Shown here piece after piece: positions 28,301-37,072 of a DNA stretch of 49,253 bases (its first letter is position 1; the number at the start of each line of letters is the position of its first letter). This stretch comes from Pseudoalteromonas sp. S16_S37 (GTDB taxonomy: Bacteria; Pseudomonadota; Gammaproteobacteria; Enterobacterales; Alteromonadaceae): positions 1 through 49,253 of the forward strand of contig NZ_JAAUWV010000033.1 in assembly GCF_014694405.1 (NCBI RefSeq), written 5' to 3'. The notes under the pieces are model-generated. The model had not been told where the DNA came from, made no database searches, and was given only the letters and a program-made list of their open reading frames with translations. A program made the position numbers and the translations under genes.

Positions 28301-29663
28301 TTATGGCCGCATTAATGAAGTGTTCGCGCCTTTAGGCAAAAACCAGTTGGGCTATGCCACGGTCGAAGCCAAAGAGCAGTTAGAAAAAGCACAAACACTC
28401 TTTAATGCGCTGAAGCAGCAAGAAGAAAAGCTCGAGGATATTAGCGAGCCCAATGAGGCTCACCTGTTAGCGGGGCTTATTGATAAGCGCGCTGAGGTAT
28501 TGGCTTTGGTCGCTAAGGTTAAACCACTTAATGGCACGAAACCAACGCTGAAAGATGCACACATTCTTGATTTAGAAGATAAAACAACGTCGCTTTATCA
28601 ACGGGTTGAACAAGCCTGTTTATTTGCTGAATTTGTCGAGCGAAGTGCCGAGCGTATTAATCTTCGACTCGCCGATTTAATCAAAGACGTTGAGTCAGAC
28701 TGTTCCGCGATCGCTCATTTTCCAAAAAGTTTATACACCAACACGCTTCGCACCATTGGCCATATTTTAGATGGCGCATTAAAAGAGGATGCCAGCAGTG
28801 CCACAGGCCAAAAAGAGCAGCAAGCTGGCAGTGATACGTTATTACACTACCTGCGCAAACTCGATTTAGGTAAAGCGCAGGATAAGCTTTCAGCTTTAGC
28901 GTTGGAGGTGGGCTTAAACCTGCACACTGAACAACAGCTGCCACTGCCAGAAGTTCAAGGCAGTATTTTAGCGAGCTACCGTAATTGTAAAGAGCGCTTT
29001 GAGAAGTTAGTGAATAACCTAGCCGAGCAAAACCAACGTGCCCAACAGCTACAACAATTACTCAGTAGTGCCACTGCCGAGTATGAGCACGCAAGTGATA
29101 TTGCCGAATTACCGAAACTGATCATGAAGTTACAACTGATTGACGATGCAATAGCGGATTTACCCGCTGATGCTGAAAGCAAACGCCAGAGCATGCAAAC
29201 CACTTTACGCAATGGCCAGTTCTCGGGGTTACGTGATTTACCAGAAGAGCTACTCAAATCGGCACGCGGGCAAATTGCTCCTATTCAAGGCCAGTTGTTA
29301 AAAATAGAGGAACGTTTAAACCATGTTAAACGCGCCGCCATCGAGCAGGTTAATAGCTGGTTGCCAGTATTAAAGCCGCTATTAGCTTCCCAGCAGCAAC
29401 CGCTACCTGCTGAGTTAACACTAAACGACGTCGCCAAGTTAGGGATAAGTGAGCTGGTGATGGTGTGTGATAAAACTTTGGCTGATTGGCAGAAACAAGG
29501 AGAAGCTATTTTACAAGGTACTGAGTTAACACTGGTACAGTGGCAGCCGATTTATCAAGCACTCAGCCAAAATCAAGAGCCTGCATTAACGCCTGAGCAG
29601 CAACAAGGTTTAGTCGCTAAAGGCATAGTTAAAATGCGCCTCACCTTTGCTACGGGGTTGTAG
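25377..29663 (+). CDS. Giant P-loop ATPase (1428 aa) of the defence operon
   Basis: A very large protein with one N-terminal ATPase domain. Walker A is EAEWGRGKSRLG (about 63-74), resembling the GxWGxGKS form of KAP-type and related STAND-like NTPases. Walker B is YVLVVLDELETV (about 213-224). Residues about 400-1000 are mixed helical. The last 400 residues contain several coiled-coil stretches (KEQLEKAQTLFNALKQQEEK, NLAEQNQRAQQLQQLLSS). There is no HEXXH, PglZ or helicase signature. The start is ATG 25377, after AGAAGGA; a GTG three bases earlier is possible. A sensor or DNA-translocating core role is likely, comparable in size to BrxC of BREX but not clearly homologous by eye. Confidence 0.8.
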   Translation: MSFELDNVVVDKLAKQHRWAATGVSDYPPRDPLVGQSRFFKRFQTFLHTVDHDDDRFAHVFAVEAEWGRGKSRLGHELVAQINDCSKGWFVRDEQGQLHDQQLFNTEAQDKYLALYIRYSQVASDYQNSDNWFAFGLYQALLPLATQAFDGSIQSEIAKQAYERLMPFGFNAALLAAALELDKNHSEEDLYTDQTLVVSLVQAAYDVLKRFGVQYVLVVLDELETVAEAATFGLEDEQDKRLDGQAIRLIGKAIKEEDPRRKLPWLRYVALCSPLLGQQLREIQSVARRFELVELEHNAFADVSDYVASLLKEGKLGFDYPAGLVEAAYAMSGANFGWFNVVMANVDAVLNQFQQAGRSINDVGDLFEAVLAGSGRVAKHVLDKGAIEGIQTRDQALLAQCRSLLYGQLPVRLADVSQASALLALKNEDQEPIAAYYRKLSIDRLQCRQALEQAKFVRKNDEWLYPAVDQALSLDTLLDNLRTFSIKELAASGDKGAVLLPLSKGEFKYLLSLLYDHPAIEFAADALWHKLVGDTAELDASEATHIGPSVAMLLRLDLRYRSAQQNSLIFKDPSMGDGHEQAMAELAKQSSQKPIIKALTRVTGFVRLLDNNWRYDENLLSNKAGNDDAPLAILTEPKSRQGGLFTLEGFKLHPEGKALFAWVSNLTELNKLHTFAAEHSRQSGRTPVLALTASAHLMEQYSRLDDSNELRDAILLHYVNPSEADQLERIGLSLAACQQHGVTLSAESFTAKFKNKLHALSTFANDAIHKWRQRLQQRGLIAWPLKVDGKLSPIDRDLLFKGWYQLAIAHPELNGVLDLQQQHGVPVDELSSLLDKLKVPGSYMAKGYTADEHAGLFTELNNVQRSTALIPLFLARIAHPNKQQKWQFERFKQQFYFAYVAETSITARGVFNDWMWWCGELNLLTLTNPTDKQAIWESYPRSRLENAIIEAQNWFSGNAMDSYKANVEVMSRVYGYGRINEVFAPLGKNQLGYATVEAKEQLEKAQTLFNALKQQEEKLEDISEPNEAHLLAGLIDKRAEVLALVAKVKPLNGTKPTLKDAHILDLEDKTTSLYQRVEQACLFAEFVERSAERINLRLADLIKDVESDCSAIAHFPKSLYTNTLRTIGHILDGALKEDASSATGQKEQQAGSDTLLHYLRKLDLGKAQDKLSALALEVGLNLHTEQQLPLPEVQGSILASYRNCKERFEKLVNNLAEQNQRAQQLQQLLSSATAEYEHASDIAELPKLIMKLQLIDDAIADLPADAESKRQSMQTTLRNGQFSGLRDLPEELLKSARGQIAPIQGQLLKIEERLNHVKRAAIEQVNSWLPVLKPLLASQQQPLPAELTLNDVAKLGISELVMVCDKTLADWQKQGEAILQGTELTLVQWQPIYQALSQNQEPALTPEQQQGLVAKGIVKMRLTFATGL

Positions 29664-29673
29664 AGGTGATGCA

Positions 29674-30522
29674 ATGAGTATTTATTTGTCAGCCGCATTG
29701 GCGAGTAATCGTAAAGGTCGCTTTTTGCAATCAGTTGCGGGGGCGACTCCACTTGAGAGTGACTGGCTAAGCTCACCACCTGCGGGTGGCTTGCTATTAG
29801 TGCAAGCTGGGGAGTTAACCGACCATGAAGCTTGCCAGAACTTGTATTTATGGGCCATGCAAGCGGGCTGCGCTGCTTTAGTTATTAACCCACAAATAAC
29901 TGAACTGGCCACGTTGGCTAAGCTACCTTTTGCGCTGGATTGGTCATTAGCACCGGCGACCTTGAGCGCGCATGAGCCTGAGTTAACCGCCTTGTTAGCC
30001 AGTGAAACAGACCAAATGATTACTGGCTTTGCTGGTAGTGCAGATCGTTTACAACATATGGCGGGCGATGCTGTGCATACCCGCTATATACGCAAACATA
30101 GCAACAGTGGCTTATTGGCGGTGACGACGTTGCCTTTGTGGTCGTTAAGTTTGCTCGACCATGCCGAGATTTTAGTGAGCTGGCTAAATTGGTTTTTGGA
30201 CCATGCGGGGCTAGCGGCACCTATTGCTGAGAAAAAAACAGCGTTAGCGGAATATTCGCCGGACAAATACGACTTGGTTGTATTGCTGCTGCTCTTTGCA
30301 GGAAGTGGTAAAAGCCTCACTGCACTGTGTGAAAACGAGGCAGTTAAGCTGATGTTTGATGTGCATAGCCTTGATATCACTAAACGTAGCGAAATATTGC
30401 TACAGCATGGTTTTATTAACGAAGCAGGGTTAACCGAAGCAGGCAAAACTGCGCTTAAAACGTCGCAATATTGGGCTTATGCACCGCTACTTAGCGAGCA
30501 GTTAAACACAGGAGCGCTATGA
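29674..30522 (+). CDS. Uncharacterised defence-operon protein (282 aa)
   Basis: Not recognised. The start is placed at ATG 29674 (MSIYLSAALASNRKGRF), which has GAGGTG just upstream; the frame is open from 29647. The N-terminal 100 residues suggest alternating strands and helices (GGLLLVQAGELTDHEACQNLY). A stretch YDLVVLLLLFAGSGKSLTAL (about 205-224) mimics a Walker A loop after a hydrophobic strand but lacks the first Gly, and no Walker B is evident. The C-terminus looks like a winged helix (RSEILLQHGFINEAGLTEAGKTAL). It overlaps the next gene by 4 bp (ATGA). Confidence 0.7.
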   Translation: MSIYLSAALASNRKGRFLQSVAGATPLESDWLSSPPAGGLLLVQAGELTDHEACQNLYLWAMQAGCAALVINPQITELATLAKLPFALDWSLAPATLSAHEPELTALLASETDQMITGFAGSADRLQHMAGDAVHTRYIRKHSNSGLLAVTTLPLWSLSLLDHAEILVSWLNWFLDHAGLAAPIAEKKTALAEYSPDKYDLVVLLLLFAGSGKSLTALCENEAVKLMFDVHSLDITKRSEILLQHGFINEAGLTEAGKTALKTSQYWAYAPLLSEQLNTGAL

Positions 30523-31682
30523 GCATGAATGAGAATAAAACAATGAATTTAGCGCAGTCACTCGCCATTGATAGCCAGCTGCGCTTACCAGGTAGCGCAG
30601 GGCGTTTGCTAAAACAAATTCGTGATATTGAACAAGTAGCGCCACTGTTTCGTGATGCTGGCTTAGTGAAAGCTGTACCTAAACCAACAGTAGTGAATTT
30701 ACGCGTGGCTGGCATAGCGACTAAATCATGCCTAGATAAAGCCTTGGGGGGCTTTATTTATGCCAGTGCTGCGGTGCGCACTGACTTATTGATAAATGAA
30801 AACAGAGTTAGCACCTTAGGTGGCGATTCGGTCTCGGAACTGGACGATATTGATTTTGAGGCGCAGCGTAAACGACTTGATTTGATTGAAATTCGCCAAG
30901 CCTACCAGTTGGTTGAAAAACAACTGTTAAGCCAAGAGCCTTGCGATTTAATTTTACTCGATACGCCACTGTTTTTAGCGCGTGATATGGCGCCACTGGA
31001 GCGCAACCTTCGCCATAAGCATGAGTACGACAAAACCAAGCAAGCAATAGAAATATTTTGGCAAAATCATCGCTCGAAACTGTTCCCGTGGAATCCAACT
31101 GGCGTTGTACTGGCTAGTATTTTGGCTGAGCGTTTTAGTGCCATTGTCAGTATTGCAAAGCAAGATTTACGAACCGAGCAAGGTCGTAAGCAGATTTTAG
31201 AATCAGATGGTTTTTCTAGCGAGTTGATGCAAAGCCTAGCAGGACTGGATGAAAGTTTGGCAGGTGTGGGTGACTTGCGTTTTATTAACGGCATTTTGGG
31301 TAACTATTCGCGGACCATTGCCTTTCGTTTGTCTGAACAAGAAAACCGCATAGAGCCCAGTGCAGAAGCAAAACAAGGTCTCATCGGTTTTCATTTTCGC
31401 AGTGCTCGTAGTGGTCAAATAAAAATGGTGCAGCTAGCCGGTGATGAGCCCGATTGGCAGAGTGCAGACTTAGATTTAGTGGCATCGCGCTTAATGGTGC
31501 TGGATATGCAGAACAAAGGTAATGCTATGCCATTACCGCAATTATTGGGTTACCAACAACTTGGAATTTTACCTAAGTTTGCCAAGTTTTATCGCCAAGG
31601 TTTACACGGTGCACTTAAAAATAATGATATTGAAGCTGGCTGGTTGGCTGGTTTAGATGAGGGATTAAATAATGGCTTATAA
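30519..31682 (+). CDS. NurA-like protein, probable nuclease partner of HerA
   Basis: 387 residues. The stretch CDLILLDTPLFLARD (about 145-159) resembles the second acidic motif of NurA nucleases (hhhLDGSL), and VAGIATKSCLDKALGGFIYASAAV would cover the first, less clearly. NurA is a 5'-3' nuclease that works on a HerA hexamer. The next gene encodes a HerA-like ATPase and the two overlap by 11 bp, which supports the pairing. If correct, this is a candidate effector nuclease of the system. The call rests on weak motif similarity plus context. Confidence 0.55.
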   Translation: MSMNENKTMNLAQSLAIDSQLRLPGSAGRLLKQIRDIEQVAPLFRDAGLVKAVPKPTVVNLRVAGIATKSCLDKALGGFIYASAAVRTDLLINENRVSTLGGDSVSELDDIDFEAQRKRLDLIEIRQAYQLVEKQLLSQEPCDLILLDTPLFLARDMAPLERNLRHKHEYDKTKQAIEIFWQNHRSKLFPWNPTGVVLASILAERFSAIVSIAKQDLRTEQGRKQILESDGFSSELMQSLAGLDESLAGVGDLRFINGILGNYSRTIAFRLSEQENRIEPSAEAKQGLIGFHFRSARSGQIKMVQLAGDEPDWQSADLDLVASRLMVLDMQNKGNAMPLPQLLGYQQLGILPKFAKFYRQGLHGALKNNDIEAGWLAGLDEGLNNGL

Positions 31683-33357
31683 AGTTTTAGGTAAATTAGT
31701 CGGTAATACCGGTGATGCCAACCAGTTAACTATGGTGGTAAAGGATTCGTTTTCAGTGCGCCGTGGTGAGTTTGTTCGCATTATGCATCAAGAACGCAAA
31801 GATGAAGGCGAAGTCGCGGTACTGGGACGCGTAATGAAAATAAGCCGTACTAACATGTTGTATAACGCAGGTTTTGGCGATGGCGTGACTGAGCTCGAAC
31901 TTTTACCGGGCGCGAATGTTACCGGTGAAAATATGTTTGCTCAGGTTGAATTGGTTGGCTATCGCTGCCCTATATCTCGTCAGATCAAGATCCCGCGCCG
32001 CCCGCTTAACCCAGGCACCGCGGTTGAAACCGTCGACTTTCAGTTTTTGAGTGATTTTTACGAGTTTAATGAGCACTCTAGTTTGCACCTTGGCAACTTG
32101 GTCGGCTACGACAAAGGTGAGAATACGGTTCCTGTTTTTATAGATGTAAATAAACTGGTTACTGAGCATTTGGCTGTGTTAGCGATGACGGGCTCAGGAA
32201 AGTCATACACGGTTGGCCGTATCATTGAGCGCTTGGTTGCAATAAATAACGGTACTGTAGTGGTGTTTGACCCTCATGGTGAATATGGTAAAGCCCTCGC
32301 TGGTGGAAACCTGCAATTCTCTAGTTTGTTAGATGCAACTGACGATAAACGCGATCAAGAAACGTTACCACTCATTAAACAAACCTTTGAAAAGCTACAA
32401 GCTGCGGGTGCGGGGATTCAGGTTTACTCACCGCAGCATGAATCGTTTAAACATAAATACGCCAGTAAAAACGCTCCTCTTGCCCTTCAATTCGACCATT
32501 TTGAAATGGACGATATTGCGGAAATTTTACCGGGTTTAACGGAGCCTCAGCAGCGTGTGCTTGATGTGGCCATTCGTTATTGGCGCTCAGTGGATAAAGT
32601 GGAGCCACGAGATATCAACCGATTGAGGCATTTGTTAGGTGATGGTATTGAAGAGCTTAAAGAGTGGGGTGATCTCTCTGAAGCTGAAGCGAAGGCGCTA
32701 TCAGGTCGCAGTGCTGCCGTTGCGTCGATGAAGCTTTCTCGTGTGCTTAATGAAGCCCAAAGTTTTTACAGTGCAACGATGGCTGAGCCGACCGATATAT
32801 ATAAAATGGTGGGGCGCCCGAGTAATCAACAAGGGCGTTTAGTGGTTGTCGACTTACAAGGTTTGAGTGATACCGCAAAACAAGTCGTTTGTGCGCTGTT
32901 ATCGAGCGAAATTTTAAAGGCGGCTTCAAGCAAAACAGATCCACTTCGTCCTTGCTTTATTGTGTACGAAGAAGGCCATAACTTTGCGCCCGCAGGCGGC
33001 AATGCTGTGAGCCATCGTATTATTAAAAAGATTGCTGGTGAGGGGCGTAAGTTTGGAGTTGGTTTTGCCATTGTCAGTCAACGCCCGTCCAAATTGGACT
33101 CAGACGTGACCTCTCAGTGCAATACACTGATTACGATGCGCTTGAAAAACCCGGATGATCAGCGTTTCATCGCCAAAGCTTCAGATATGGTGAGCAAAGC
33201 CGACTTGGACGAACTGCCGAGCTTATCAACCGGTGAAGCTTTAGTGTGCGGACGTTCTATTCCGGCTCCGCTATTGGTGAAAGTAGGAAGTAAGGCGCTT
33301 ATTCACGGCGGTGAATCGCCTGAGGTATTGCGCGTTTGGGGCACCTTTAATGGCTAA
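31672..33357 (+). CDS. HerA-like hexameric DNA translocase (DUF87)
   Basis: 561 residues. The N-terminal 130 residues are the HAS-barrel (VGNTGDANQLTMVVKDSFSVRRGEFVRI). The ATPase core has Walker A AMTGSGKSYTVGRIIERL (about 169-186), FDPHGEYGKAL, the Walker B with catalytic acid FIVYEEGHNFAP (about 429-440), and the HerA signature SQRPSKLDSDVTSQCNTLI (about 468-486). Such proteins form hexameric rings that pump duplex DNA into a nuclease such as NurA. It overlaps the preceding NurA-like gene by 11 bp and the following gene by 8 bp. Confidence 0.9.
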   Translation: MAYKVLGKLVGNTGDANQLTMVVKDSFSVRRGEFVRIMHQERKDEGEVAVLGRVMKISRTNMLYNAGFGDGVTELELLPGANVTGENMFAQVELVGYRCPISRQIKIPRRPLNPGTAVETVDFQFLSDFYEFNEHSSLHLGNLVGYDKGENTVPVFIDVNKLVTEHLAVLAMTGSGKSYTVGRIIERLVAINNGTVVVFDPHGEYGKALAGGNLQFSSLLDATDDKRDQETLPLIKQTFEKLQAAGAGIQVYSPQHESFKHKYASKNAPLALQFDHFEMDDIAEILPGLTEPQQRVLDVAIRYWRSVDKVEPRDINRLRHLLGDGIEELKEWGDLSEAEAKALSGRSAAVASMKLSRVLNEAQSFYSATMAEPTDIYKMVGRPSNQQGRLVVVDLQGLSDTAKQVVCALLSSEILKAASSKTDPLRPCFIVYEEGHNFAPAGGNAVSHRIIKKIAGEGRKFGVGFAIVSQRPSKLDSDVTSQCNTLITMRLKNPDDQRFIAKASDMVSKADLDELPSLSTGEALVCGRSIPAPLLVKVGSKALIHGGESPEVLRVWGTFNG

Positions 33358-33907
33358 GCTACCCATGCCTGAGTTTGCTTGGGTAAGCGAGATGTTTCCA
33401 CTTATCAGTAACGGTAAGCTATTGGACCAAGATGTATTGGTCCATAGCTTGGGTTGTAGTGTCTGGAATACTTTCGGCCATGAACAATCGTTTATGGCAA
33501 TGGTGGAATGCCCAGCACCTGGTACTTTTGGCGCGGATATTCGCTCAGATTCAGGTTGGTTTGATAAAGCATCGGCATCACCTTTATGTTTAATTGAATT
33601 TGAACGATTTGATGGCTCTATTCGTGGCCAACAAAAGCTAGAAGAAAAATTAAAAAACTTATTAGAGGCAGCGCAGCGCTGGGGACATTCCCCAAAAACC
33701 TTAGTTCTCAGTGCATGGAGCCAAGGCTTAGTGAGTGCGCCTGATACGCAGAAACTAAAAGAGATCTGTCGTTCGGGGTTCACGTCTTCTACTGGCACGT
33801 TCGTACAGTCAGATTCTGAGGTTGAAGTGGTATTTAGTCGCTTCTTATTTGTAAAAAATCTAAATTCTATTGCTTTGGATAGAATTCACTATGAGGTGTT
33901 GATATGA
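33350..33907 (+). CDS. Uncharacterised defence-operon protein (185 aa)
   Basis: Not recognised. The start is ATG 33350 (MAKLPMPEFAWVSEMF), which overlaps the HerA stop by 8 bp; the open frame extends further upstream inside herA. The segment FGADIRSDSGWFDKASASPLCLIEFERFDG has an Asp followed about 20 residues later by an acidic pair on a hydrophobic strand (LIEFERF), reminiscent of a PD-(D/E)xK core but without the Lys. It overlaps the kinase gene by 4 bp (ATGA). A nuclease or adaptor role is possible but unproven. Confidence 0.65.
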   Translation: MAKLPMPEFAWVSEMFPLISNGKLLDQDVLVHSLGCSVWNTFGHEQSFMAMVECPAPGTFGADIRSDSGWFDKASASPLCLIEFERFDGSIRGQQKLEEKLKNLLEAAQRWGHSPKTLVLSAWSQGLVSAPDTQKLKEICRSGFTSSTGTFVQSDSEVEVVFSRFLFVKNLNSIALDRIHYEVLI

Positions 33908-35373
33908 ATATAAAATCAGCACATTTTTTACCAGGGACAAATAAGCGTCTTGGTGATAAATATTTATTACTTGAATGCCTAGGTGATGGCAGCCATGGCT
34001 GGGTATGGCGCGCCGAGCGCTTGCAAGATGGGCAAATTGTCGCGGTAAAAATCCCTAAGGATATTACGCGAGAAGATCGCCATCTAGCCGAAGGGAAAGA
34101 GCTGTTAGATGTTGAACCGCACGACAATATTGTACAAATTTATGATATGGGCCGGATTGATAACGAATGGTTTTATATCGAAATGGAGTATTTCCCAAGC
34201 CAGACTTTGGCGCAAAAACTTGATGATAGGCAGCGTAACTTTGGCCAGACTTATGAGCGATTATTTAAGATTTATCGCCAAGTACTGTGTGCAGTGCAAT
34301 ATCTGGCAGAGCTATCTGTTCCTATCTCCCATGGTGATATCAAGCCGCACAATATTTTAGTTGGTGAGCGGGACCTTGTGAAGTTGACTGATTTCGGTAG
34401 CTCAGCTTTACCGGAAGAGAACTATGTTCGCACCCGCGAAAATGGTGGTACGGTTTTATATTCCGCCCCTGAGTTTTCTAATGTCGATAGCCGTAGAGGT
34501 AACTTAGAAGAGCTGTTGCTGGGTGATATTTATAGTTTAGGTGTACTGCTATACCAATTATTAACAGGAACTTTGCCGCATGATACTCCACAGCAAGTTC
34601 AACGTAGCGCCCCTTTTAAGCGCCCGACAGAAATAAATAGTTCTATTCATCCAGACTTAGAACAGGTTGTACTCACCTGCCTGCAAAAACAGCCGCAGCA
34701 TCGTTATTTAACTGTTGGCGCATTGATTCAAGCATTTGATATTGCCAGCAATAAACAACTAAAAGTTGGCTCTATTGCTCCAATGTATCAGGCTAAGCCA
34801 GATCAGGATTGGTCGAGTGCCGTGATTGATGCAATGTCTGAACAGTCTTACCAAAAAGCGGCTCAACTGGCTTCTCAGGAATATAATCGCAGTAAAGACT
34901 TACAAGCTTTACACCAACAACTCATTGCCTTGTATCGCGCAAACCGTTTGTTTGATTTTGAAAAGGTCGTTGAGAACAATAAATCTATCTTAATTGAAGG
35001 CAAGATGGCCCAACCTTCAGAGCTATTCGAGTTGATTGTTAAGGTGAACTTACAGTTACGCAATATTGCTCAAGCTAAATTCTGGTTACTGCAAAGAAAA
35101 CAAATTGCAGAAGAAAACACGGCGACTATGTATTTAGAGTCATCTATCCTCGGCCTTGAGGCAAAGTATCCACAAGCGAGGGCCTTATTGGAAAAAGTAA
35201 ACCAAGCAACACCAATGAAATTCCACGTATTGAGCCAACTCATTTTAGTTTGTGAACAGATGCGCGACTACTCTGGCGCTGCAGCTTACTTAAAAGCAGC
35301 TTTGCGTGTAATGCCATCTGATAACAGTATGAAAGAAAAGAAAGAGCTCTATGCAAAGCTTGGAGTGATATAG
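33904..35373 (+). CDS. Ser/Thr protein kinase with C-terminal TPR-like region
   Basis: 489 residues. The Hanks-type kinase domain covers about 8-280: glycine loop LGDGSHGWVWRA (about 25-36), VAVKIPKD (ATP-binding Lys about 47), catalytic loop SHGDIKPHNIL (about 141-151, HGD instead of HRD), TDFGSSA (about 161-167) and GDIYSLGVLLYQLLTGTLPH. There is no transmembrane segment, so it is soluble. The C-terminal 190 residues look like TPR helices (AQAKFWLLQRKQIAEENTATMYLES). It is the last gene of the operon. In defence systems such kinases sense infection or switch on effectors by phosphorylation. Confidence 0.9.
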   Translation: MNIKSAHFLPGTNKRLGDKYLLLECLGDGSHGWVWRAERLQDGQIVAVKIPKDITREDRHLAEGKELLDVEPHDNIVQIYDMGRIDNEWFYIEMEYFPSQTLAQKLDDRQRNFGQTYERLFKIYRQVLCAVQYLAELSVPISHGDIKPHNILVGERDLVKLTDFGSSALPEENYVRTRENGGTVLYSAPEFSNVDSRRGNLEELLLGDIYSLGVLLYQLLTGTLPHDTPQQVQRSAPFKRPTEINSSIHPDLEQVVLTCLQKQPQHRYLTVGALIQAFDIASNKQLKVGSIAPMYQAKPDQDWSSAVIDAMSEQSYQKAAQLASQEYNRSKDLQALHQQLIALYRANRLFDFEKVVENNKSILIEGKMAQPSELFELIVKVNLQLRNIAQAKFWLLQRKQIAEENTATMYLESSILGLEAKYPQARALLEKVNQATPMKFHVLSQLILVCEQMRDYSGAAAYLKAALRVMPSDNSMKEKKELYAKLGVI

Positions 35374-35593
35374 GTCTAAACATGCTTTCACGTTAAATCG
35401 TTAAGTGGGCCCATTCAATAGAAACATTAAGTACATCTCAGTAAAATTAACGGCGCAACGATTGTGTCCACTGCCAATACACAACAAGTACGCTAGCGGC
35501 ATTGTCCGCTTTATACTTTAATCCTCGCCCAGCCCTTAGGTTGACTGGCGGTTCACTGAAAGGTGACAAGCCCACACAGGATTCATCGCCTCT

Positions 35594-36328
35594 TTAGTCA
35601 TCCAAAATACTGCCTTTAACACAGTACATGCGTGGGCGGGTGTTGTCGGGCAGGCTGACTTTGCGCTGTGGGCGGTTGCCATCGGGGATTAGGTAGCCTG
35701 CGGCCATCAGTGCTTTGGCGGCGCGATCTGGGCTTAGGCCTTCGGTGGCTTCGCGCCAGCCGGTTGGGTAAAACAGGTAAAGGGTTTGTGGGCCCGTGGT
35801 GTTATGTTCAGGATGAACGGTATGCCGCGAGCGCATGGATGCGCAGGAGCGGCCAAGCCAACCGGCGCGTTGGCGTACTTGGCTGCTGTAACCGGTTTGT
35901 TTGGGCGTAAAGCGGCTTTCGCCATGCTGCTCAATAAAGCTGCGCACCTGGCGAATGGCTTGTTGGTCTTCATTGGCGGCCACACCACCGCGAGCGAGTA
36001 TCCATTGGTTAAGCTGGCTTAAACAGGCGGCTTCGACACTTTGGGTTGGCCAATCGAGCACCTTGGCCTGAATCGCTAACAGGCCTGCGCTGGCCAGTAA
36101 GGCAAATTTTTCGGCAACTCGACGCACTTGGCCGTCTGACTCGGGAGGTAAACTGGCTAAAAAGCGTTGGCGTACGTTTTGGAAAACGGGGCGCACCTGT
36201 GCGCTGTGCTGCGTTAAATACCGTAACCAGTCCAAGGCCAAGCTGCCGTAATGTTGACGACTTTGTTGTTTTAGTTGATCGGCTAAATCGGCGGCGTTCA
36301 TACCATGACTATGGTTAAACACGCCCAT
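35594..36328 (-). pseudogene. C-terminal fragment of a DUF927 helicase-like protein
   Basis: 244 codons that read like the end of a DUF927 protein (GVFNHSHGMNAADLADQLKQ, YGSLALDWLRYL). It has no P-loop. A stop codon stands directly before the first ATG in frame. It is in the same frame as the N-terminal fragment at 36398-37072, with about 69 bp of other sequence between. The ATPase core that should join the two is missing, so an internal deletion has destroyed the gene. Full-length relatives occur in integrative elements and phage satellites next to AlpA regulators. Confidence 0.7.
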
Positions 36329-36397
36329 TTAGAGACCGGCATCAGCACTCCCTCGTCATCTTTCTACCTGCAAGGGTGTTGGCTGCACTTTTTCACC

Positions 36398-37072
36398 CTA
36401 ATCACTTAGGAAACTAAGCTCATAGGGTTCAAAAGCTTGCCGCCTACTTGCAGTCAGAAATCTATAGAGGGGATCAATCACGCGAACTTGTTGCCGCCAA
36501 CTGTCGCTACTACCTTGTTGAATAAAGCCTTCTATCGGGTGCATGGTTTGCAGCACCATGCGCGGGTTGTTGTGTTCGCTTGGGTAAAAGGTGAGGCGCG
36601 GATGCACATAAGCGTGGTGATGCCAGCCAATGCAGTTCACGCTAATGGCTTTTTGCGTGGCCAGTTCGCCCATTTGTTGAATAAACAGCGAGAGCAACTG
36701 CCGCGCTTTGACACTGTTACTTAGCCGCATGCCTCGGCTGAGTAGGATTCGGCGGTACTCGCTGCCGTCTCCGGCCAATAGTTCTGCGGGCATGGCCCAA
36801 TAGCGATGGCGATTGTCATCGTCTAACCAGTGCAATAAATAGCCGTAGTTTTCCCCTTGCGGATCGCGAGTACGAGCAGCTACTTGCAGCCAAGAGCAGA
36901 TTTTAACTGGGCTATCTTGCCCTGCTGGTTGCATCACCAGCCAGTTTTGCGCGTTATAGGCAAAACCAGCCGGTAATGTTGGCATGTTGTTATTCACCTC
37001 ATTGGCAGGTAACGGGGTTGATGCTGATGGTTTATCCACGGCCATAAGCAGCACCAATACGGCGGGTTTCAA
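36398..37072 (-). pseudogene. N-terminal fragment of a DUF927 helicase-like protein
   Basis: 224 codons matching the start of DUF927 proteins: VKICSWLQVAARTRD, NYGYLLHWLDDD, AMPAELLAGDGSEYRRILLSRG and INCIGWHH-like NCIGWHHHAYVHPRLTF are in the usual order. The chain ends at a TAG where the Walker A region should follow. It overlaps the alpA gene upstream by about 41 bp. Together with the fragment at 35594-36328 it is the remnant of one gene. Confidence 0.72.

Noticed and set aside
29674..30522. Calling the 282-aa protein an ATPase because of AGSGKS
   Set aside because: The first Gly of the P-loop and a Walker B strand are not evident, so only a note was kept.
19640..35373. Defence operon as BREX
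   Set aside because: A large ATPase, methylase and kinase are present, but no PglZ phosphatase domain, no BrxL/Lon-like protein and no BrxA/BrxB-like gene were found, and a separate HsdS-like protein is present.
19640..35373. Defence operon as a classical type I R-M system or DISARM
   Set aside because: HsdM- and HsdS-like genes are there, but no HsdR-type DEAD-box nuclease-translocase follows, and no DrmA helicase, DrmB or PLD nuclease was seen.
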